A DNA stretch of 64,000 bases from Fimousia sp045616445. Lineage in GTDB: Bacteria; Bacillota; Clostridia; Lachnospirales; Lachnospiraceae. Numbering within the stretch: position 1 is the stretch's first letter; the number at the start of each line of letters is the position of its first letter. Both the position numbers and the translations under genes were made by a program. The stretch covers positions 186,001 to 250,000 of the forward strand of contig JAZLGR010000003.1 in assembly GCA_045616445.1 (NCBI GenBank), given 5' to 3'. Of the stretch, positions 52,946 to 60,325 are shown piece after piece. The notes under the pieces were generated by a model, which saw only the letters and a list, made by a program, of their open reading frames with translations, was not told the origin of the DNA and ran no database searches.

Positions 52946-52980
52946 GCTAAAAAAATCGTGTGATTTTTTTAGCTTTTATT
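52946..52980 (+). terminator. hairpin in the rnf leader, possible attenuator
   Basis: A perfect 12-pair stem GCTAAAAAAATC / GATTTTTTTAGC with a 4-nt loop is followed by TTTTATT. No gene lies between the previous terminator and this one, so it either regulates the rnf transcript or is a second back-up terminator. Confidence 0.6.
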
Positions 52981-52993
52981 CGTTTGCAAAGAA

Positions 52994-53007
52994 TTAGTTA
53001 TAACTAA
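52994..53007. promoter_or_regulatory. 14-bp palindrome before rnfC
   Basis: TTAGTTATAACTAA is a perfect palindrome 68 bp before the rnfC start. It could be an operator for the rnf operon. It is AT-rich, so chance is possible. Confidence 0.35.
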
Positions 53008-53074
53008 CTAAAGCTAAGTATAAGTGTTGTAGCTTAAAATTATAACTTAATAACAGAAAGGAAGGTTATTACGA

Positions 53075-54400
53075 ATGGCATTGTTTACATTTAAAGGTGG
53101 TATTCATCCAGCTGATGGTAAAGAACTTGCAAAAGATCAGCCAATCAAAGAATACTTACCAAAAGGCGAATGTGTGTATCCAGTGAGCCAGCATATCGGT
53201 GCTCCAGCAAAGCCTATTGTAAAAAAAGGTGACCGCGTATTAGCAGGACAGTTAATCGCAGAAGCAGGTGGATTTGTTTCTGCCAATATCTTTTCCTCCG
53301 TATCCGGTACCGTAACAAAAGTTGAACCACGCTTAACAGTCGCTGGTGCAATGGTAAATTCTATCGTAATCGACAACGACGGTAAATTTGAAACCGTAGA
53401 ATTTACAGCAAAACCTTACGCAGAAATGACAAGAGAGGAAGTCATTGGTGCAATCAAACAGGCTGGTATCATCGGTCTTGGTGGTGCAGGTTTCCCTACA
53501 CACGTAAAATTATCTCCAAAAGATCCAGATGCAATCGACAGCATCATTGTGAATGCAGCTGAATGTGAACCTTATATCACAGCTGACTACAGATGTATGT
53601 TAGAATGCCCAGAAAAGATGATTGACGGTTTAGAAATCATCCTCGACTTATTCCCTAAAGCAAAGGGTATCATCGGTGTGGAAGATAACAAACCAGACGC
53701 AATCAAAAAATTAGAAGGATTAGTAGCAGGCAAGGATCGTATCTCCGTTGCTCCATTAAAGACAAAATACCCACAGGGTGCTGAACGTTCTTTAATCTTT
53801 GCTACAACAGGAAGATCCATCAACTCTGCAATGCTTCCAGCAGATGCAGGCTGTATCGTAGACAACGTTGCTACATGTATGGCAATCTCTGATGCAGTAA
53901 AACTTGGAAAACCATTATATGAAAGAGTAGTAACTGTATCTGGTGATGCAGTGAACCAGCCTGGCAACTTCTTAGTAAAATCCGGTACATGTGTTGCTGA
54001 ATTAGTTGACGCAGCAGGCGGATTCAAGACTCAGCCAGAAAAGATCATTTCCGGTGGTCCTATGATGGGTATGGCTATGAGCTCTCTCAACGTACCAGCT
54101 CAGAAAGCATTCTCTTCTTTATTAACAATGACAAAAGACCCTGTAGCAGCTTCTCCAGTTAGCGCATGTATCCGTTGTGGACGTTGTGTATCCGCTTGTC
54201 CAGAATTCTTAATGCCTACAAAGCTTGCTCAGTTAGCAGATAACCATGAAATCGATCGTTTTGAAGAATTAAACGGTGCAGAATGCGTTCAGTGCGGATC
54301 CTGCTCTTACGTGTGTCCTGCAAAACGTCCTTTAGCTCAGTCTATGGCAACTGGTAGAAGACAGGTGCTCGCAAACAGACGTGCAAGAGCTGCAAAATAA
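53075..54400 (+). CDS. rnfC: Rnf complex subunit C
   Basis: RnfC (441 residues) is a peripheral subunit of the Rnf complex, which couples electron flow between ferredoxin and NAD to Na+ or H+ transport. It has an N-terminal barrel-sandwich region, an NuoF-like FMN/NADH-binding region (GLGGAGFPTHVKL, NAAECEPYITADYR), and two 4Fe-4S motifs near the C-terminus (CIRCGRCVSACP and CVQCGSCSYVCP). AAAGGAAGG precedes the ATG. First gene of the rnfCDGEAB order typical of Clostridia. The whole operon is codon-biased, pointing to high expression. Confidence 0.96.
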   Translation: MALFTFKGGIHPADGKELAKDQPIKEYLPKGECVYPVSQHIGAPAKPIVKKGDRVLAGQLIAEAGGFVSANIFSSVSGTVTKVEPRLTVAGAMVNSIVIDNDGKFETVEFTAKPYAEMTREEVIGAIKQAGIIGLGGAGFPTHVKLSPKDPDAIDSIIVNAAECEPYITADYRCMLECPEKMIDGLEIILDLFPKAKGIIGVEDNKPDAIKKLEGLVAGKDRISVAPLKTKYPQGAERSLIFATTGRSINSAMLPADAGCIVDNVATCMAISDAVKLGKPLYERVVTVSGDAVNQPGNFLVKSGTCVAELVDAAGGFKTQPEKIISGGPMMGMAMSSLNVPAQKAFSSLLTMTKDPVAASPVSACIRCGRCVSACPEFLMPTKLAQLADNHEIDRFEELNGAECVQCGSCSYVCPAKRPLAQSMATGRRQVLANRRARAAK

Positions 54401-54415
54401 TAGTGAGGTGTAAAT

Positions 54416-55390
54416 ATGGAACAGTTATTTAAAGTGTCTTCAAACCCTCATGTTAGGGACAAAGTTACGACACACAGCATTATGCTCGATGTAATCCTTG
54501 CACTCATTCCGGCTACATTAGTTGGTTTCGTTGTATTTGGATTACCTGCTGTTATCACAACAGTTTTATCTATCGCTACATGTGTGATTGCTGAATATGC
54601 TTGGCAGCACTTCATGGGCAAACCAGTAACAATTAATGACTTCTCCGCATTACTGACTGGTTTATTACTTGCTTTAAACTTACCAGCTGGATGTTCCTGG
54701 TATATTCCAGTACTTGGTGGTTTATTCGCAATCATCGTTGTTAAACAGGTATTTGGTGGTTTAGGTCAGAACTTCATGAACCCAGCTCTCGGTGCTCGTT
54801 GTTTCTTACTTCTTTCCTTCACAGGCAAGATGACAACATTCCTTGCACCAGCTGCAAAAAGAACTGCAGATGCCATGACAATGGCTACTCCTCTTGGAGT
54901 ATTAAAAGAAGGCGGTTACGAAGCTTTAACACAGGCTTTCACAGTAAAAGAATTATTCATTGGTACAATTCCAGGAACAATCGGTGAAGTTTCCGCAATC
55001 GCATTAATCCTCGGTGGTGCTTACTTAGTATGGAAGAAAGTTATTTCTATCCGTATCCCAGCTGCTTATATCATCACATTTGCAGTATGCATCATCTTAT
55101 TCGGTGGACATGGTCTTGATGTGAACTTTTTAGCTATGCACTTATTCGGTGGTGGTTTAATGTTAGGTTCCATCTTCATGGCTACAGACTATGTTACATC
55201 CCCAATTACTGATAATGGTAAATTAGTATTTGGTTGCTGTGCTGGTTTATTAACAGCAATCTTCCGTCTCTTCGGTTCCGGAGCAGAAGGTGTTTCCTAT
55301 GCAATCATCATCAGTAACTTATTAGTACCTCTTATTGAAAAATACACAATGCCAACAGCTTTTGGTATGGCAAAAAAAGGAGGTAAATAA
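54416..55390 (+). CDS. rnfD: Rnf complex subunit D
   Basis: RnfD (324 residues) is an integral membrane flavoprotein of the complex. About nine hydrophobic helices are visible. The block DAMTMATPLGVL contains the threonine that in RnfD/NqrB carries covalently bound FMN. GGHGLDVNFLAMHLFGGGLMLG and FMATDYVTSPIT are also typical. TGAGGTG lies upstream. Confidence 0.95.
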   Translation: MEQLFKVSSNPHVRDKVTTHSIMLDVILALIPATLVGFVVFGLPAVITTVLSIATCVIAEYAWQHFMGKPVTINDFSALLTGLLLALNLPAGCSWYIPVLGGLFAIIVVKQVFGGLGQNFMNPALGARCFLLLSFTGKMTTFLAPAAKRTADAMTMATPLGVLKEGGYEALTQAFTVKELFIGTIPGTIGEVSAIALILGGAYLVWKKVISIRIPAAYIITFAVCIILFGGHGLDVNFLAMHLFGGGLMLGSIFMATDYVTSPITDNGKLVFGCCAGLLTAIFRLFGSGAEGVSYAIIISNLLVPLIEKYTMPTAFGMAKKGGK

Positions 55391-55392
55391 TT

Positions 55393-56001
55393 ATGGATAA
55401 AAGCTTAGTTATTGACGCTCTTAAGTTATTAGCAATTACTTTAGTTGCTGGTTTAGCATTAGGTTTTGTATATAACATTACAAAAGAACCAATCGAACAG
55501 CAGAAGTTACTCGCAAAACAGGCTGCTTATCAGGTAGTATTTGAAGGTGCAGAATCTTTTGAGAATGTTGACTTCACAGAAGACGAAATCGCAAAATTAA
55601 CAGCTGACAATGGTATCGAAGGTGTTACAATCAACGAAATCATGGCTGCAAAAGATGCCTCCGGTGCAGATCTCGGTTTTGTATTTGACGTAACATCCTC
55701 CAAAGGTTACGGCGGAGATGTAGAATTAGCAGTTGGTATCCAGGCAGATGGCACAGTGAATGGTTATGACACATTATCCATTTCTGAAACAGCTGGTTTA
55801 GGTATGAACGCTACAAAGGATGATTTCAAAAACAACTACAAAGGCATCAAACCAGAAGGCCAGTTAGCAGTTGTAAAAGATGGTTCCGGCGCAGGCGATG
55901 ACAACAAGATCGACGCAATCTCCGGTGCAACTATCACATCCCGTGCAGTAACAAGCTGTGTTAACACTTGTTTAGCTTATACAGTAGAAGGAGGTAAATA
56001 G
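55393..56001 (+). CDS. rnfG: Rnf complex subunit G
   Basis: RnfG (202 residues) has one N-terminal membrane helix (about 10-28) and an extracytoplasmic FMN-binding domain. The motif SGATITSRAVTSCVN contains the threonine that bears covalent FMN (family S/TGAT-S/T). GLGMNATKDDFKNNYKG is also conserved. It starts 2 nt after rnfD. Confidence 0.95.
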   Translation: MDKSLVIDALKLLAITLVAGLALGFVYNITKEPIEQQKLLAKQAAYQVVFEGAESFENVDFTEDEIAKLTADNGIEGVTINEIMAAKDASGADLGFVFDVTSSKGYGGDVELAVGIQADGTVNGYDTLSISETAGLGMNATKDDFKNNYKGIKPEGQLAVVKDGSGAGDDNKIDAISGATITSRAVTSCVNTCLAYTVEGGK

Positions 56002-56002
56002 G

Positions 56003-56599
56003 ATGAAGACAAATCCAGTTGAACGTTTGGTTAACGGTATTTTAAAAGAAAATCCTACCTTCGTTCTGATGCTTGGTATGTGTCCAACACTTGCCGTAAC
56101 AACATCAGCTACCAACGGAGCAGGTATGGGTCTTACAACAACAGCGGTTTTAATGTTCTCTAACATGATTATTTCTATTCTTAGAAACTTCATTCCAGAC
56201 CGCGTTCGTATCCCAGGTTACATCGTAGTTATCGCATCCTTAGTAACATTAGTACAGTTCTCCTTACAGGCTTACTTACCAGCGTTAAATGATGCGTTAG
56301 GTTTATACATCCCATTAATCGTAGTTAACTGTATCATCTTAGGTCGTGCAGAATCCTTCGCTTCCAAGAATGGTCCAATCATCTCCTTCTTCGATGGTGT
56401 TGGTATGGGTCTCGGATTTACAGTAGCTTTAACAATTTTAGGTGGTTTCCGTGAATTACTCGGTGCAGGAACATTATTTGGTATGACTGTAATGCCAGCA
56501 GCATTCCAGCCAATCTCCATCTTCATCTTAGCACCAGGTGCCTTCTTCGTTCTTTCCTGCTTAGTAGCAATTCAGAACAAGATCAAAAACCGCAAATAA
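56003..56599 (+). CDS. rnfE: Rnf complex subunit E
   Basis: RnfE (198 residues) is a six-helix membrane protein homologous to NqrD. NGILKENPTFVLMLGMCPTLA and the paired-cysteine region IVVNCIILGRAESFASKNG are typical; the membrane cysteines take part in an Fe centre shared with RnfA. It starts 1 nt after rnfG, with GAAGGAGG inside the upstream gene end. Confidence 0.95.
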   Translation: MKTNPVERLVNGILKENPTFVLMLGMCPTLAVTTSATNGAGMGLTTTAVLMFSNMIISILRNFIPDRVRIPGYIVVIASLVTLVQFSLQAYLPALNDALGLYIPLIVVNCIILGRAESFASKNGPIISFFDGVGMGLGFTVALTILGGFRELLGAGTLFGMTVMPAAFQPISIFILAPGAFFVLSCLVAIQNKIKNRK

Positions 56600-56621
56600 G
56601 ACTAATTAGGAGGAATTTAAA

Positions 56622-57200
56622 ATGATTGGAAATTTAATAGTAATTATGATTAGCTCCGCCCTGGTTAGTAACGTAGTTTTATCCCAGTTCTTAGGTTTAT
56701 GTCCATTCCTTGGTGTATCTAAGAAGGTTGAAACTGCTGCAGGTATGGGCGCTGCCGTAATCTTCGTTATCACAATTGCATCTTTAGTTGCAAGTTTAAT
56801 TTACAAATTCGTGTTAAGTCCACTTGACTTAGCTTACTTACAGACAATCGTATTCATCTTAGTTATCGCAGCTTTAGTACAGTTCGTAGAAATGTTCTTA
56901 AAGAAATCTATGCCTGCATTATATGAATCTCTTGGAGTTTTCCTTCCACTGATCACAACAAACTGTGCAGTATTAGGTGTTGCTTTAAATAACGTACAGT
57001 ATGGATATGGTATCATTGAATCCGTTGTCAATGGTTTCGCTACAGCAGTTGGTTTTACAATCTCCATCGTAATCCTTGCTGGTATCCGTGAAAACCTTGA
57101 ATTCAACGACATCCCAGAATCTTTCCAGGGAATGCCAATTGTACTTGTTTCTGCAGGTCTTATGGCAATCGCATTCTTCGGATTCTCTGGTGTAATTTAA
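56622..57200 (+). CDS. rnfA: Rnf complex subunit A
   Basis: RnfA (192 residues) is homologous to NqrE and to RnfE, with six membrane helices in inverted halves. The signature VLSQFLGLCPFLGVSKK and the block LPLITTNCAVLGVAL carry the two conserved cysteines. TTAGGAGG precedes the ATG. Confidence 0.96.
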   Translation: MIGNLIVIMISSALVSNVVLSQFLGLCPFLGVSKKVETAAGMGAAVIFVITIASLVASLIYKFVLSPLDLAYLQTIVFILVIAALVQFVEMFLKKSMPALYESLGVFLPLITTNCAVLGVALNNVQYGYGIIESVVNGFATAVGFTISIVILAGIRENLEFNDIPESFQGMPIVLVSAGLMAIAFFGFSGVI

Positions 57201-57215
57201 GGAGGGAATGAGAAG

Positions 57216-58070
57216 ATGAATATTACAGCAATTATCTTAGCCGGCGCCGTAGTTGGTGTCGTAGGTTTACTCATTGCCGTTCTTCTTGGTGTTGCTTCCG
57301 AAGCATTCAAGGTTCCAGTAGATGAAAAGGCAGTAGCAGTAAGAGAAGCACTTCCAGGTAACAACTGTGGTGGTTGTGGTTACGCTGGTTGTGATGGTTT
57401 AGCAGCAGCAATCGCTAAGGGAGAAGCTCCAGTTAACGCTTGTCCAGTTGGTGGTGCAGCAGCTGCAGCAGAAATCTCTTCTATCATGGGTGTAGAAGCA
57501 GGCGAATCTGTGAAGATGGTAGCTTTCGTTAAATGTGCAGGTACATGCGACAAAGCAAAAGACAAATATGAATATGTTGGTACTCCTGACTGTGTAGCAG
57601 CAGCTACAATCCCAGGTGGCGGTGCAAAAGCATGTTCTTTCGGTTGTACAGGTCTTGGTACTTGTGTAAAAGCTTGTCAGTTCGACGCAATCCACGTTGT
57701 TGATGGTGTTGCAGTTGTTGACAAAGAAAAGTGTGTAGCTTGTGGTAAGTGTGCTTCCATGTGTCCAAAGGGCATGATTGAGATGGTACCATACGATGCA
57801 AAAGTATTAGTACAGTGTAACTCCCACGACATGGGTAAAAACGTAAAAGCTGTATGTGATGCAGGTTGTATCGGCTGCCAGTTATGTAAGAAGACATGTA
57901 AGTTCGAAGCAATCGAAATCGATCGTTTCTTAGCTCACATTGACTACAGCAAGTGTAAAAACTGTACTGCATGTGCTATGAAGTGTCCAACAGGTATTAT
58001 CCAGACACCTAAAAAGCCAGCAGGCGTAAAATATGAAAAACCAGCTCCAAAGAAAGCAGCTGAAAAATAG
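57216..58070 (+). CDS. rnfB: Rnf complex subunit B, multi-cluster ferredoxin
   Basis: RnfB (284 residues) accepts electrons from ferredoxin. It has an N-terminal membrane helix (about 4-24), a cluster motif NNCGGCGYAGCDGL with a later ACPVGG cysteine, a CSFGCTGLGTCVKACQF motif, and typical 4Fe-4S motifs CVACGKCASMCP, CIGCQLCKKTCKF and CKNCTACAMKCPTG. The tail is rich in Lys, Pro and Ala. AAGGAGG precedes the ATG. Last gene of the operon. Confidence 0.95.
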   Translation: MNITAIILAGAVVGVVGLLIAVLLGVASEAFKVPVDEKAVAVREALPGNNCGGCGYAGCDGLAAAIAKGEAPVNACPVGGAAAAAEISSIMGVEAGESVKMVAFVKCAGTCDKAKDKYEYVGTPDCVAAATIPGGGAKACSFGCTGLGTCVKACQFDAIHVVDGVAVVDKEKCVACGKCASMCPKGMIEMVPYDAKVLVQCNSHDMGKNVKAVCDAGCIGCQLCKKTCKFEAIEIDRFLAHIDYSKCKNCTACAMKCPTGIIQTPKKPAGVKYEKPAPKKAAEK

Positions 58071-58085
58071 TTTTTTGTAAAAGGT

Positions 58086-58114
58086 GGGCCGTCACGTTGT
58101 GGCGGCCCTTTTTT
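58086..58114 (+). terminator. terminator of the rnf operon
   Basis: GGGCCGTCAC and GTGGCGGCCC form a ten-pair stem (one G-U pair), followed by TTTTTTG. Confidence 0.92.
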
Positions 58115-58145
58115 GTGGACTTGAGGCGTTGTTGGAAGACGATTT

Positions 58146-58258
58146 GGCGTGTAATGTGGCGAGGAAGTTGTTCTTTTGCGTGTAGTGGCGCGAAGAAGTT
58201 GCTCTTTTAGCGTGTTGTGGCGCGGAAATTGTTCTTTTAGCGTGTTGTGGCGCGGCGA
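58146..58258. repeat. GC-rich 30-31 bp tandem repeats bordering array B
   Basis: The block TCTTTTAGCGTGTTGTGGC with CGCGG after it is identical at 58203-58225 and 58233-58255. A diverged copy lies about 31 bp before (TTCTTTTGCGTGTAGTGGCG at 58171) and a partial one before that (GGCGTGTAATGTGGCGAGG). The TGT-TGGCG element recurs in the linkers of array B as TGTTACGTGGCG, so the two repeat types share ancestry. Confidence 0.8.
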
Positions 58259-58550
58259 GGGATGGGAAAACTGGGATTATAAGAAAACCATTCCCCTTAC
58301 AAAGCTGTTACGTGGCGATTTGGTGGGAGGGAAATTGAAAATTTAAGAAAACCATTCCCCTTACAAAGCTGTTACGTGGCGATTTGATGGGAGGAAAATT
58401 GAAAATTTGAGAAAACCATTCCCCTCTCACGGATGTTACGTGGTGAACAAGGGAATGGAAATGGAAAATATTGAAGAATCCCATCCCCAATTTCCGTTTT
58501 CAGCGATTTTAAGGGGATGGGAAAGCAAGAATATATGAATATCCATTCCC
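58259..58550. repeat. array B: five 37-bp palindromic units with 63-64 bp period
   Basis: Units lie at 58259-58295, 58323-58359, 58387-58423, 58451-58487 and 58514-58550. Each is 37 bp, with left arms such as GGGATGGG, GTGGGAGG or GGGAATGG and right arms CCATTCCC or CCCATCCC. Start distances are 64, 64, 64 and 63. The linkers after units 1 and 2 are identical over 27 bp (CTTACAAAGCTGTTACGTGG and the next seven bases), and units 2 and 3 are nearly identical, which shows recent tandem duplication. The array lies between the convergent rnfB and the nuclease-like gene. Confidence 0.92.
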
Positions 58551-58572
58551 TGCTATCGCTGACACGAAAGAG

Positions 58573-58697
58573 TAGACACGCATTCCACTCTATGAAAAAG
58601 CAAGCATTATGAAGAATGGAAGTAGTAGACACGCATTTCACTCCTTGGAAGACGCAAAAAAGAAAAGAAAATCATAGTAGACATGATTTTCCTTCCT
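58573..58697. repeat. short direct repeats downstream of array B
   Basis: TAGACACGCATTCCACTC at 58573 and TAGACACGCATTTCACTC at 58626 differ at one base. A weaker third copy starts at 58678 (TAGACATGATTTTCCTTC). The spacing is 52-53 bp. The rest of 58561-58752 shows no gene. Confidence 0.6.
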
Positions 58698-58752
58698 TTA
58701 GTTCTTTAATTATTCAATTGCAAGCATGCATAAAAGCATAACCCAAAATACA

Positions 58753-59559
58753 TCAAACCTTCACGAACATCTCACTAATCCAGTTATTCACAGTCTTCGT
58801 GTCAAGCTGTGCCCCCAAAGATTCGAAGGTTACGATCATATTCTTCCCTGGAATCCAGCCATTGCGGTTGTATAAGTTGAGCTTTTCCACAGTTCTTCTG
58901 GCATATTCTGGATCTTCCATCCGTCCAAAGTGCTCCCAGATGATGATCTTACGGGTGCGCGGATGCATAATCGTGAAATCCGGATAATATGTCTTTCCCA
59001 TTAATGTGATGGGATATTCGTACTTATATGGGATATTCGAATAATAAAGCTTGTTGGCAATAAAACACTCAGATTTTACGCGCACGAATTCTCCATTCTC
59101 TGTTTCATTGATGTCAGGGATAGGAATGTCAATGGTGGACGGATAAGGCTCACTTAGCCAGCGCTCAATATAGTCCTTTGTAGGTGTGACGTGTGGTGTG
59201 ATGAGTGCCTGTCTGGCAGGATGAAGATTGTCATAGATCGATAAAAGACCATATGGCTGAAATTTTTCAAGAAATGTCCTGATCAGCTTTAGCTGATTCT
59301 GGCAAAAAATCAGTACTTTGCGGTTGTATGAGTTTTGTGCGATCAATGCTGCTTTTTTGTGTTCATTTTTCGGAATGTAATGTTTTTGGCCATCCACTAT
59401 GTGATAGTATTTCGTTTTTTGTTTCGTGCAACAAATCTCCAAAGTGCCTTTTGGTGCGTTCATTGGTCGTTCCAATGTATGGATCATGGTCGCGTATACA
59501 TTCGCCAGATGCTGAAGATATGTAGTAAATTCTTTCGTAGATGCTCCCTCCTTAATCAT
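58753..59559 (-). CDS. orphan PD-(D/E)XK nuclease-like protein
   Basis: The 268-residue product has a helical N-terminal half with a small YYHIVDGQKHYIPKNEHKKA segment. The C-terminal domain looks like a PD-(D/E)XK nuclease: RVKSECFIANKLYYSNI (Glu164), KYEYPITLMGKTYYPDFTIM (Asp194 in YPDF), then KIIIWEHFGRMEDPEYA (Glu209 in WEH). That order E...PDF...WEH matches a family of uncharacterised Firmicutes proteins, often present in several copies per genome. The usual (D/E)xK is E-H-F here, so activity is uncertain. GAGGGG lies a few bases before the ATG. No methyltransferase or helicase is adjacent. It is transcribed toward array B. Confidence 0.65.
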   Translation of the reverse strand: MIKEGASTKEFTTYLQHLANVYATMIHTLERPMNAPKGTLEICCTKQKTKYYHIVDGQKHYIPKNEHKKAALIAQNSYNRKVLIFCQNQLKLIRTFLEKFQPYGLLSIYDNLHPARQALITPHVTPTKDYIERWLSEPYPSTIDIPIPDINETENGEFVRVKSECFIANKLYYSNIPYKYEYPITLMGKTYYPDFTIMHPRTRKIIIWEHFGRMEDPEYARRTVEKLNLYNRNGWIPGKNMIVTFESLGAQLDTKTVNNWISEMFVKV

Positions 59560-59733
59560 ACATCCCCTCTTTTAATGTATATCGCTAGTATAAATGGAAA
59601 TATCTGACAAGTCAATATGAAAATAACAATTCCAACAGTTGAATTAATTCCGTCAGGCAAATAAATTCCTCACCAACGGTACAATCTATGATATAATATC
59701 AATTAGGAGATTTTGATTGGAGGAACAGATAGC

Positions 59734-60186
59734 ATGAAATGTCCATATTGTGGAGATGAAAATTTAAAGGTAATCGATTCCAGACCGGTGGAAGATAACA
59801 ATTCCATCCGTCGCCGCCGCCAGTGCGTGGCTTGCGGGAAGCGTTTTACCACTTATGAGAAGATAGATACAGAGGCTGTGACCGTAATCAAGAAGGACAA
59901 GACCCGCCAGCTCTTTGATCGCAGCAAGATCGAGCACGGTATTATTCAGTCATGCCACAAGCTGCCGGTTTCCATGTCTCAGATTGAGCGTGCTGTTGAT
60001 GAGATTGAAGCAAAAGTTTATGCCCTTGGAATGAGAGAAGTGCCAAGCTCCACCATCGGTGAGATTGTTATGGACAAGATGCGCGAGATTGACGAAGTTG
60101 CTTATGTTCGATTTGCCTGCATCTACCGCGAATTCCGTGACGTGAACGACTTTATCACAGAACTTGAACGCATGCTGAAGAAATAA
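59734..60186 (+). CDS. nrdR: transcriptional repressor NrdR
   Basis: NrdR (150 residues) represses ribonucleotide reductase genes in response to ATP/dATP. The N-terminal zinc ribbon has Cys3, Cys6, Cys31 and Cys34 (MKCPYCG and RRQCVACGKRF), followed by an ATP-cone domain (VIKKDKTRQLFDRSKIEHGI). The ATG at 59734 follows TTGGAGGAA; a longer frame starting at 59713 crosses that site. A TATAAT lies upstream at about 59692. Confidence 0.96.
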   Translation: MKCPYCGDENLKVIDSRPVEDNNSIRRRRQCVACGKRFTTYEKIDTEAVTVIKKDKTRQLFDRSKIEHGIIQSCHKLPVSMSQIERAVDEIEAKVYALGMREVPSSTIGEIVMDKMREIDEVAYVRFACIYREFRDVNDFITELERMLKK

Positions 60187-60325
60187 GAAGTTGAATCCCA
60201 GAGAACCAGTGCAAATGTTTTGCTGCTGGTTCTTTTTTTTCTGTAAAACATATTTCTGTATTGTAAATATCTACCATATATGCTATAATATCACCATAAC
60301 TTCCTTGGAGAGGGAAGGAGCACAT

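Noticed and set aside
58308..58641. Minus-strand open frames with repeated peptides such as NFQFSSHQIAT in array B
   Set aside because: They arise from the repeat itself. The 64-bp period shifts frame, there is no ribosome binding site, and the repeats are as AT-biased in all frames.
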